The notes under the pieces: generated by a model | The model's input: the letters and a program-made list of their open reading frames with translations, nothing else | Told to the model about the DNA's origin: nothing | The model's database searches: none | Translations under genes and position numbers: made by a program | Shown here: positions 56,874 through 64,000 of the stretch, piece by piece | Position numbering within the stretch: position 1 is the first letter of the stretch | Layout of the letters: every line of letters starts with the position of its first letter | NCBI GenBank assembly: GCA_964493325.1 | Contig: CAZBMD010000001.1 | Coordinates: 124,001-188,000, forward strand | From: CAZBMD01 sp964493325 | Lineage (GTDB): Bacteria; Babelota; Babeliae; Babelales; RVW-14 | Length of the DNA: 64,000 nt | Direction: 5' to 3'

Positions 56874-58196
56874 ATGATTCATGCTTTCGATTTGCTGGAA
56901 CGAATTCTCCAGGTGCGCTTTGTATCTTCAGTGCTTGTTTTATGTATTAGTTTTTTTTCTGTTTCATCGGTTGCCTTTGGTCGTGCGCCAAATGGCATTC
57001 AACCTATTTTGGATTTTGGAAAAAAAGTAGAACATGCACGACAAGAGTTGCTCGATGTTTATTATGATCAAGTCAAGCAGGGTTTGTTTACTGATGCATC
57101 CTACGTTAACAGCCTTGTTGTTGACGTGGACCTTGAAAATGATGCTGAGCAAAATGTTGTAATCTTGCTTCGATTAATTAATTGGCTAGAACAAAAAAAT
57201 GACCGCAATAGCGAATTTCTTTTGAATAAAATAGGACGCTTATATTTTTTGGAGCTCCATCAATTTCTTTCGAGTCTTGATATTCATAATCCAGAGGTAA
57301 GCTCTTTGATTGGCCATTTTCATGATATTTGTATGCTTCAGCTCGAGACCCCAACAGGTACTATCTATCCGTTTAGAACAAGTATTGCAAAAATGTCGCT
57401 TTCAATCTTTATGATTAATCATTCTCATTTGCCTTATCAGCAGCGTAAGGAGTCTATTTTCTATGCACTTGAGCAAGTGAAAAAAGAACTGATAGGTATA
57501 AACCATAGTCTTGGCTATCGCGGTGTACAGGATTCTTCTATTCAGTCGCTGATTTATTTGATGGGAAGATTTGCTATTCAAGAGCCTCTGATACCAAAGC
57601 GCTTTTTGGGTAAAATTGTAGGTTGGTCTGTTGTTATAGTGCTTGGTATGGGGACTATTTATTGGGCATTAAATGCTGATTGGACTCGTTATGGAGAAAA
57701 ACTGCGTAAAGAAATTGTTAAGCCAATAACGAGTAAAATTATTGTTGATATTATTAACGGTGTTCTTGATGATGCGACAATTCTTTCAGAAAAAGCTGCT
57801 GATGAGCAAGCTAATGAAAATGGCGAAAATAATCAAAATAAAAAAACAATTCGCGAGACCATAGAAAAAGATATTAAACCAAAAATGAAAGAGATGATTG
57901 GCCTTAAAGAAGAGGTTAAAAAAACTCGAGAATCTATCGAAAAAGCATGGGCTGATGTAGACGGAAAAGACTTTGTGGCTAAAGGTGTAAAAAATACTGT
58001 TGTGGGTGTAGCCAAGGGTGTTGCTTGGGAGATTCCTAAGGCAGTCATATGGAGTGGCCCTAAGGCGGTTTTTTGGGATTCATGGCATAAAGAGCAAGCT
58101 CAAAAGGATCCTTTAGTTCAGGAAAATAATCAACTTCCCGCTAACCCCCCTCTTCGACAGGTGAATGCTCCAGAGCCTTTGCAGAACAATGGCTAA
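56874..58196 (+). CDS. Membrane/exported protein of unknown function
   Basis: The 440-residue protein has an N-terminal hydrophobic segment (about 15-36, LVLCISFFSVSSVAFG) that may be a signal peptide or anchor. A helical region of about 200 residues follows, then a second membrane helix near 247-268 (GWSVVIVLGMGTIYWAL), a charged stretch with coiled-coil character (310-355), and a C-terminal segment of short hydrophobic motifs (GVAKGVAWEIPKAVIWSGPKAVFWDSW). I recognise no family. The repeated GVAKGV/GPKAV pattern resembles membrane-inserting amphipathic segments. A weak AAAAGATG site precedes the ATG at 56874. Confidence 0.7.
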   Translation: MIHAFDLLERILQVRFVSSVLVLCISFFSVSSVAFGRAPNGIQPILDFGKKVEHARQELLDVYYDQVKQGLFTDASYVNSLVVDVDLENDAEQNVVILLRLINWLEQKNDRNSEFLLNKIGRLYFLELHQFLSSLDIHNPEVSSLIGHFHDICMLQLETPTGTIYPFRTSIAKMSLSIFMINHSHLPYQQRKESIFYALEQVKKELIGINHSLGYRGVQDSSIQSLIYLMGRFAIQEPLIPKRFLGKIVGWSVVIVLGMGTIYWALNADWTRYGEKLRKEIVKPITSKIIVDIINGVLDDATILSEKAADEQANENGENNQNKKTIRETIEKDIKPKMKEMIGLKEEVKKTRESIEKAWADVDGKDFVAKGVKNTVVGVAKGVAWEIPKAVIWSGPKAVFWDSWHKEQAQKDPLVQENNQLPANPPLRQVNAPEPLQNNG

Positions 58197-58337
58197 TCAC
58201 AGGAACGAGCCTTTTATGGTGATGACGCGTATTTTTCTCTAGCAAAAAAGAATTTTCTCAGGCTTCTACCATGATTTTCGGAGCCTGATATACTAGGTCA
58301 AGGTTACTGGAAAATTCTTTTTTTAGGTGAGGTGCTT

Positions 58338-58997
58338 ATGAAGATTGCGCAAAATACAGGTGCTCCGATGGGTCGATTGGAAGTAATTTGTGGTTCAATG
58401 TTTTCGGGTAAAACTGAAGAGCTAATGAGACGACTTAGAAGAGCAGAGTATGCTCGCCAGCACGTAATTACTATTAAGCATCACATTGATAAACGTAAAA
58501 ATCAGGTTCCAACGTGTATTGTTTCACACGAAGGACGTGAGCGATTTGCTTTTACGGTTGGTGATAATTCAGTATCCATTGATAAAATTCTTGAGCTTGC
58601 CAATCGTAATATTGATGTGGTTGGTATTGACGAGATTCAATTTTTTTCTCCAGAAATTATCGATGTTATTTGTAAATTGGTTGATACAGGCAAGCGAGTG
58701 ATTGTTGCTGGGCTTGATTTAGATTTTCGTGGTGAGCCGTTTGGTATTATGCCTATCCTTCTGTCTATTGCAGACGAGGTTGCTAAGTATAAAGCTATTT
58801 GTGTTCACTGTGGCAAAGACGCTCATTTTACCCAGCGTTTGATTAACGGAGCTCCTGCTCGTTACGATGATCCTGTTATTTTGGTTGGCGCTGCGGAGCT
58901 GTATGAAGCTCGCTGCCGTAGTTGTTTTACAATAGACAAGCAAGCTCATTTTCAGTTGCCATTTTTACAAGCGTCTCGAGTTTCAACAGCAGGCTAA
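58338..58997 (+). CDS. tdk: Thymidine kinase
   Basis: The 219-residue enzyme phosphorylates thymidine to dTMP. The start of the core, RLEVICGSMFSGKTEELMRR, carries the Walker A; VVGIDEIQFF is the Walker B; AGLDLDFRGEPF is the family motif; and two cysteine pairs (CVHCG, CRSC) form the zinc lasso. The ATG at 58338 follows a GGTGAGGTG site. Thymidine salvage suits an organism that takes nucleosides from a host. It is followed by radA after three bases. Confidence 0.96.
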   Translation: MKIAQNTGAPMGRLEVICGSMFSGKTEELMRRLRRAEYARQHVITIKHHIDKRKNQVPTCIVSHEGRERFAFTVGDNSVSIDKILELANRNIDVVGIDEIQFFSPEIIDVICKLVDTGKRVIVAGLDLDFRGEPFGIMPILLSIADEVAKYKAICVHCGKDAHFTQRLINGAPARYDDPVILVGAAELYEARCRSCFTIDKQAHFQLPFLQASRVSTAG

Positions 58998-59000
58998 TTT

Positions 59001-60353
59001 GTGGCAAAAAATAAAGTTTTTTTTAGCTGTACCAATTGTGCGCATCAATCAATAAAATGGCTTGGTTGTTGTCCTTCGTGCAACGAATGGAACAGCTTTG
59101 TTGAAGCTCAAGAGGTTGAGTCTTTTTTGCCGACTAAAAACCAACCTAAAGCTGCTCAATCAAAACTTTATAAAATAGAAGACATTGATGTGCACATGCA
59201 AACGCGCATGACCTCAGGCATCAAAGAGTGGGATCGAGTGCTTGGTGGTGGTGTGCTGCCCGGATCTTTTATTATTTTAACTGGTGATCCTGGGATTGGA
59301 AAATCAACACTGCTTTTGCAGGTGGCAAACCAGCTTGCACACAACTACCGCGTTGTTTACTTTTCATCCGAAGAGTCTTTACAGCAGGTTAAAAACAGAG
59401 CCTTGCGTCTTCATGTTGATGCAGAGCATTTATCTTTTTCTGATCAATCTAATCTTGATTCAATAATTGCTACCGCACAAACAGTTAAGCCAGATCTTTT
59501 AATTCTTGATTCAATTCAAAATTGCCACTTATCACCCGAGTCGCATGCTGTTCCAGGAACAATTGCGCAACTTCGAGAAGCAGGCTTTTTGCTCATGCGG
59601 CTTGCAAAAGAAAATAATATCGCAGTTTTAATTACTGGTCATATTACTAAAGATGGCCACATGGCAGGCCCTAAGGTTTTGGAACACATGGTTGATGCCG
59701 TCTTTTATTTGCAGGGTGAAGATCGCTGGCAGACGCGTATTTTGCGGTCGGTAAAAAATCGATTTGGAACGATTAATGAAGTTGGTTTTTTTGAGATGCA
59801 AGAGGGCGGCCTTGAAGAAATTTCGAATATTAATCAGCAACTTTTGAGCGAAGCTTCGCTTGCTCCAGGATCTGCACTTGTTTGTTGCATCGAAGGATCG
59901 CGCCCGCTTTTACTCGAACTTCAGGCGCTGTGCGTGCAATCAAAATTTGGTATTCCACAACGTGTTGTAACAGGTGTTGATCCAAAACGCGTCGTGCTTA
60001 TTGCTGCGATTTTAGAGAAATACCTTCACGTTAAATTCAGTATGCATGATATCTTTTTCAAGGTGAGTGGCGGCTTTAAAATTAAAGAAAGCTCATCAGA
60101 CCTTGGGATAGCGCTTGCATTGCTTTCTAGCTATTTTCAAATTCCTCTACCTGACAAGGCTGTAGCAATAGCAGAGATAAGCCTTACCGGGCAAATTAAG
60201 CCAACCAATCAGATTGGCATGTGCATCAAAGAAGCTGAAAAATTTGGGCTTTCTAACATTTTAGTTGCACAAGCACAACAGGTTAAAAGTTCTTGTAAGG
60301 TTTTATCGTTCAAAAACGTTTACGAATTATTTAATCTTTTTCCTCAGGAATAA
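59001..60353 (+). CDS. radA: DNA repair protein RadA
   Basis: The 450-residue protein has the RadA/Sms layout: an N-terminal zinc finger (C10, C13, C24, C27), a RecA-like ATPase with GDPGIGKST, the KNRFG motif, and a C-terminal Lon-protease-like domain (GGFKIKESSSDLGIALALLSS, in part). RadA helps process recombination intermediates and branch migration. It starts at a GTG with an AGG site, three bases after tdk. The KNRFG motif and both ATPase motifs are intact. Confidence 0.96.
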   Translation: MAKNKVFFSCTNCAHQSIKWLGCCPSCNEWNSFVEAQEVESFLPTKNQPKAAQSKLYKIEDIDVHMQTRMTSGIKEWDRVLGGGVLPGSFIILTGDPGIGKSTLLLQVANQLAHNYRVVYFSSEESLQQVKNRALRLHVDAEHLSFSDQSNLDSIIATAQTVKPDLLILDSIQNCHLSPESHAVPGTIAQLREAGFLLMRLAKENNIAVLITGHITKDGHMAGPKVLEHMVDAVFYLQGEDRWQTRILRSVKNRFGTINEVGFFEMQEGGLEEISNINQQLLSEASLAPGSALVCCIEGSRPLLLELQALCVQSKFGIPQRVVTGVDPKRVVLIAAILEKYLHVKFSMHDIFFKVSGGFKIKESSSDLGIALALLSSYFQIPLPDKAVAIAEISLTGQIKPTNQIGMCIKEAEKFGLSNILVAQAQQVKSSCKVLSFKNVYELFNLFPQE

Positions 60354-60457
60354 ACAGAATATTATTTTTAGCATATGTATCCAAGAATAATTATTTTTAT
60401 CTATATCATAACTATAAACACTTTACGCATTTTTTTGTGGTATTAGTAGGAGTTGAA

Positions 60458-60988
60458 ATGAGCTACAGAGTTATTCATCATTGTGGTGACAAAGACTTAT
60501 TAATTGAAAAGTTAAAAGAAATTGCAGACGAACTCAAAAACAACGAATATAAAGATGACTTTGATTTTGATGAAGGCGAGTGGGAGCGTGCTGTTGATTC
60601 AGTGGTAAACGGTGACTTCTCTGACCGAGGACTAGCATCCCTTGTTTTACACCTTGCAATAAATACGAGTTTTCCAGCAATTTCTGAAGATTGTGGAATA
60701 AGTTCCTACGAAGCTCTTGCAGATAGAACTTCAGGCAAACTTGCCAAAACATTGCGAATGTTTGTAGATGGCAGGAATTTTTCTACAGGTAATTCGGGGT
60801 TTGGGTTTGGTGATGAAATAAATTGTGGGTATTTAACCTCGGATGAAGTTAGAGAATTCTTAGAATTACTTAAAGCGTATACTCCAGGCAGTACAGATGA
60901 GGATGAGAAAGAATTTGTTGATATTCTGATTGATACGTTCTCAGAGCTTGTTGAGAAAAATTCTGGAGACCTATTCGTTATGAGTTGA
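60458..60988 (+). CDS. Small acidic hypothetical protein
   Basis: The 176-residue protein is strongly acidic (many Asp/Glu stretches such as DDFDFDEGEWERAVDS) with no signal peptide or membrane helix. The segment GFGFGDEINCGYLTSDEVREFLELL has a loop-helix look. I recognise no family. The ATG at 60458 has a good AGGAG site, better than the ATG at 60437. The sequence downstream is non-coding with a palindrome, so the gene forms a separate unit. It looks like a cargo-type accessory gene, but this is a guess. Confidence 0.7.
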   Translation: MSYRVIHHCGDKDLLIEKLKEIADELKNNEYKDDFDFDEGEWERAVDSVVNGDFSDRGLASLVLHLAINTSFPAISEDCGISSYEALADRTSGKLAKTLRMFVDGRNFSTGNSGFGFGDEINCGYLTSDEVREFLELLKAYTPGSTDEDEKEFVDILIDTFSELVEKNSGDLFVMS

Positions 60989-61053
60989 AAGCTTGCGTCA
61001 CGATGGTTTTACGAGCATCAATTTTGATCTATGACAGTCCTAATGCATCTATG

Positions 61054-61086
61054 AATGTTATCCCGGACTTAATCCGGGATAACATT
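61054..61086. repeat. REP-like perfect palindrome
   Basis: A 14-base inverted repeat (61054-61067 with 61073-61086) with a 5-base centre and core ATCCCGGA/TCCGGGAT. In its plus-strand frame it encodes VIPDLIRD, the peptide often produced by such repetitive palindromes in alphaproteobacterial and other genomes. No coding gene is supported across it. It could also end transcription of the upstream gene. Confidence 0.7.
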
Positions 61087-61139
61087 GTGCAACCGTTTTT
61101 TGTTAGACATTTTTTATTTTATGTTGCTTTAGTATGGGT

Positions 61140-62561
61140 CTATTTTGGGGATGTAATTTTTTCCACCAAGAACATAGCTCCAAGACTCATTGCATACCCT
61201 GGAAACATAGACGGAACTGATGTATTAAAGTAGGTCCAGAGCCCAGCTGTGATGCCTCCTGAAAGCATGCCGACAATAGCTGTATTTCTGTGACAAGCTT
61301 TCGTGTACAGAGATACGATGAGCAGTGGTCCAAATGAGCTACCAAGGCCAGCCCAAGCATAATAAACCAAATTGTAAATGCTGTCAGAAGTAAATATCGC
61401 AATGCCGTACGCCAGCGAACATAAAAGGACAAGGCTGATGCGGGAGTAGTGGGTAAGCATTTGTGACAGTCTTTTTTCGTTAATACCTTTTTTTGCTAAA
61501 AATATCTTACGACAAAAATCTTCGGTAATCACCGATGCCGAAACAAAAATCTGTGCACCCATGACATTGATTGCTGCAGCAATAACCGCGCAAGAAACGA
61601 ATGCTGCAAAAAATGGGCTGAAAAGATTTTGTACCATCTCAACAAAAATGAGCTCAGGTTTTGCAAGACCGTGTTGAAAAAATGCTAGACCAACCACAGC
61701 GACAAGACTTGCTGCGGTTAAAATAAGAATTTGCCAAGAAATACCTATCCATTTTGCCTTAACAATTTTGTTGGGATCATCGATGGCCATGAATTTGGTA
61801 AGCAAATGAGGGAGTCCGCAATAGCCAAGGCCCCAACCGGCAGCAGGAAATACGATATCTCTGATTGTCGAAAGAGAAAAAGATGGAAAAAGGCTTAGCG
61901 AAATGTTACGCGCATCAGCCGCCGCAACGATGCTGCCAAAGCCTCCAACTTTGACCAAAGCAAGCAGTGGAACTATCAGCAAGACTGACAGTAAAAAGAG
62001 CCCTTGAAATAAATCAATCCACACCATGGTGGTAAAACCACCAATAAGGGTATAGCAGACAACCATGATTCCAAGAGAGATGCCGATAAAATAGTTGATA
62101 CCAAGGACTGCTTCAAAAAGTCTTCCTACTCCGACTAAAATAGCAGAAATGTAGTACGTAAAAAATATCAAGCACAAGCAAGCAGCAATGATTCTGATAG
62201 CGCCAGATGTATCACCAAATCGTTTTTCAAAGAATGACGAGATGGTTAGACTTTGATATTTTTCGGTTGCTACTCGGAGTTTTTTTGCAATAAAATGCCA
62301 ATTTAAAAACATAAAAATAGTAAGGCCGATTGCTGTCCAGCACTCCATCAATCCTTTGCTGTAAACCATTGCTGGGTAGCCCATAAAGAGCCAATCACTC
62401 ATTTCGCTGGCATGAGCTGAAATGCCTGTTACTAAATAGTTAGTTGATCGGCCACCTAACGTAAAATCAGATGATTTTTTATTAAGTATGTATACGGAAA
62501 CTGAGATACTAACAAGAATAAAAAAATAGCATAAAAATGCTGAAAATACCGTAATATCCAA
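61140..62561 (-). CDS. Na+/solute symporter, PutP family
   Basis: The 473-residue protein has 12 to 13 hydrophobic helices with the sodium:solute symporter signatures GISAHASEMSDWLFMGYPAMVY (in part), LIGGFTTMVWIDLFQG and GWGLGYCGLPHLLTKFMA. It is most like the proline transporter PutP, so proline uptake coupled to sodium is likely but not proven. The start is a TTG with GGGGAAAA in front. Amino-acid import would suit an organism with limited biosynthesis. It follows the 5'-truncated glmS gene on the same strand. Confidence 0.9.
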   Translation of the reverse strand: MDITVFSAFLCYFFILVSISVSVYILNKKSSDFTLGGRSTNYLVTGISAHASEMSDWLFMGYPAMVYSKGLMECWTAIGLTIFMFLNWHFIAKKLRVATEKYQSLTISSFFEKRFGDTSGAIRIIAACLCLIFFTYYISAILVGVGRLFEAVLGINYFIGISLGIMVVCYTLIGGFTTMVWIDLFQGLFLLSVLLIVPLLALVKVGGFGSIVAAADARNISLSLFPSFSLSTIRDIVFPAAGWGLGYCGLPHLLTKFMAIDDPNKIVKAKWIGISWQILILTAASLVAVVGLAFFQHGLAKPELIFVEMVQNLFSPFFAAFVSCAVIAAAINVMGAQIFVSASVITEDFCRKIFLAKKGINEKRLSQMLTHYSRISLVLLCSLAYGIAIFTSDSIYNLVYYAWAGLGSSFGPLLIVSLYTKACHRNTAIVGMLSGGITAGLWTYFNTSVPSMFPGYAMSLGAMFLVEKITSPK

Positions 62562-62719
62562 GGTTTTCCCCTTAAAGGTTCAAAGATTTTACTGTCTTTA
62601 CAGACAGCTTGTCTGAATACAAAATTGAAATAAGTGTAGTACAAAAGAACCCCTAGCGGGGAGAAACTCGATAGAAAAACGGCTTATAAGAGCGAATTGC
62701 ATAACTCATAAGCTTAATC

Positions 62720-64000
62720 CTACTCAACCGTGACAGATTTTGCTAAATTGCGTGGTTTATCAATAGGTCTGCCAAGTTCTCGTGTAATCTGATAGACAAA
62801 AAATTGCATCAATCCAGTCATTGCCAGAGGACCGAGAAGCGGAGTGACTCGTGGGATGATAAATGCGTGATCAGCAACCGAAATAAGTTCGGTTTGACCC
62901 TCAAAAGCAAAGACGACTAAGTGACCATTACGAGATTTTATTTCGTGAGCATTAGATACGATTTTGTGGTAAATCAGCTCATCAAGCACAGAAAATAGCA
63001 CAGCTGGGGTTTTTTCATCAATCAAGGCGATTGGCCCATGTTTGAGCTCTCCGGCTGGATAGCACTGAGAAAAAATGTAAGAAATTTCTTTAAGCTTAAG
63101 AGCGGCTTCCATTGCGAATGGGTAGCTGACATGTCTTCCCAAGAAGATGAAACGATCGAATTGAGAATATTTTTTTGCAAGCGTTTGAGTGATCTCAAGC
63201 TTATAGGTGTCAATTGCTGACTCAAGGACCTCTGCGCAAACATACAGATCTTCTTCTGCGCGTTGCATTTCTGCAAGTGTAATAGTTCCACGCTCGAATG
63301 CTACTTTGTGCGCGAGCCAATAGAGCGTTGCCAGTTGTGTTGAAAAAGCTTTGGTAGAAGCGACTGAAATCTCAGGGCCTGCTTGCATTGGTAAAAACCC
63401 AGTTGCTTCGCGAACCATGGTGCTTGATGCAATATTGGTGATTGCCATTGTTGGGATATCAAACGAATTTATAAGGCGAAGCGCCTCAAGTGTATCTGCC
63501 GTTTCTCCCGATTGAGAAACCATAATATACAAACTATTTGTTTCGGGAAAAAAGGGCATGTACCTAAATTCGGAGGCCAGATAAACTTTTGTTGGAATTT
63601 TGCATACCGTCTCAAAAAAGAACTGAGCGATACGTGTTGCATGCCACGACGTTCCTGCTGCAACAAGATTGAGGTATTTAAGGCCTCTAATTTGTTCTTT
63701 GGTAAGCCCAATCTGGCGCCACATACAATCATTATAATCTCGATCAACTGTTGAGTTGTGAGAATCAAGAGGATCGGGGTTGCTGCTGCCAATGACTTTA
63801 CAAAAAGAAATGGTACGCAGGATCGCTTTTTTTTGCTCGTAAATTTCTTTGAGCATGTAGTGCTCGAAGTCCTGTTTGCCAATTTCAGTATATTTTGCCT
63901 CTATATGTTGTGTTACCTGCGGGAGAGTGGCCCCCTCAAAGCTTACAAGATCAATCCAATCTTTTTTTACAAATGCGATGCTTTCATCAGGCATAAATAA
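62720..64000 (-). CDS. glmS: Glutamine-fructose-6-phosphate aminotransferase, 5' end outside the window
   Basis: GlmS makes glucosamine 6-phosphate from fructose 6-phosphate and glutamine, feeding both peptidoglycan and LPS. The visible 426 residues include the linker MLKEIYEQKKAI and both SIS domains: AAGTSWHATRIAQ, SQSGETADTLEAL in the first, FLGRHVSYPFAMEAALKLKEISYI (in part) in the second, and the C-terminal NLAKSVTVE, the sugar-binding end. The N-terminal glutaminase part lies beyond base 64000; the frame is open to the edge. It precedes the putP-like gene, with about 160 bases between. Confidence 0.95.
   Translation of the reverse strand, partial: LFMPDESIAFVKKDWIDLVSFEGATLPQVTQHIEAKYTEIGKQDFEHYMLKEIYEQKKAILRTISFCKVIGSSNPDPLDSHNSTVDRDYNDCMWRQIGLTKEQIRGLKYLNLVAAGTSWHATRIAQFFFETVCKIPTKVYLASEFRYMPFFPETNSLYIMVSQSGETADTLEALRLINSFDIPTMAITNIASSTMVREATGFLPMQAGPEISVASTKAFSTQLATLYWLAHKVAFERGTITLAEMQRAEEDLYVCAEVLESAIDTYKLEITQTLAKKYSQFDRFIFLGRHVSYPFAMEAALKLKEISYIFSQCYPAGELKHGPIALIDEKTPAVLFSVLDELIYHKIVSNAHEIKSRNGHLVVFAFEGQTELISVADHAFIIPRVTPLLGPLAMTGLMQFFVYQITRELGRPIDKPRNLAKSVTVE

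Noticed and set aside
60985..61233. Plus-strand reading frame of 82 codons that contains VIPDLIRD
   Set aside because: The frame runs through a palindromic repeat and into the end of the symporter gene. The VIPDLIRD peptide is a known product of repeat elements, and no ribosome site or family match supports a protein.

Overview
The window reads as a contiguous piece of a low-GC, Gram-negative-type bacterial chromosome. The best fit is Candidatus Dependentiae (TM6), a phylum of small-genome bacteria that live in or on protists. This placement is an inference: no rRNA gene lies in the window. It rests on (i) outer-membrane and LPS genes (kdsB, an lptE-like lipoprotein, mlaE/mlaF, secretins) beside murA and mreB; (ii) many Sec-exported proteins with eukaryote-type folds (ankyrin, WD40, a TTL-like ATP-grasp, clostripain); (iii) dense packing with many ATGA overlaps; and (iv) several exported proteins with no recognisable family.

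Layout. 1-5.0 kb: an outer-membrane barrel-like protein and an exported vanadium haloperoxidase, then a family-4 uracil-DNA glycosylase and a C11 (clostripain-like) peptidase. 5.0-14.2 kb: a short ComEC-like protein and yajC; enolase; a remnant of rtcB; an exported acidic-repeat protein; an exported ankyrin protein; gltX; an archaeal-type class I aldolase; a LOG-family protein. 14.2-23.9 kb: a minus-strand cluster for a type II secretion / type IV pilus-like envelope machine (GspC-like, secretin, PilM/GspL-like, PilO/GspM-like, second secretin), preceded by a MoxR ATPase. 24-27.7 kb: an accessory stretch of three exported proteins (WD40, pterin dehydratase-like, ATP-grasp). 27.8-31.9 kb: tpiA, secG, mlaE, mlaF and a degenerate NtrC-type regulator. 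32-34.5 kb: a second barrel-like protein and mreB.

34.5-52.2 kb is a long minus-strand information-processing block. In transcription order it holds tRNA-Tyr, tRNA-Gly, tRNA-Thr, tRNA-Thr, rpmG, tRNA-Trp, secE, nusG, rplK, rplA, rplJ, rplL, rpoB, rpoC, tRNA-Val, rpsO, pnp, rph, an lptE-like gene, a holA-like gene and a Fis-type HTH gene. It keeps the ancient bacterial order, but tuf is absent and a second tRNA-Thr stands near its usual place. A hairpin with a T-rich tail separates rplL from rpoB.

52.2-64 kb: tsaE, an NYN-domain nuclease, a solitary atpG, murA, kdsB, an unknown membrane protein, tdk, radA, a small acidic hypothetical, a REP-like palindrome, a PutP-type Na+ symporter, and glmS, whose 5' end runs off the window.

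The strongest leads are a Cys-rich, zinc-ribbon-like insertion in RpoB; a complete vanadium bromoperoxidase-type active site in an exported protein; two secretin genes in one operon; an NtrC-like regulator without its GAFTGA loop and Walker B acids, coupled to Mla transport genes; and an exported pterin-dehydratase-like protein. No CRISPR array, insertion sequence, prophage or rRNA was found.
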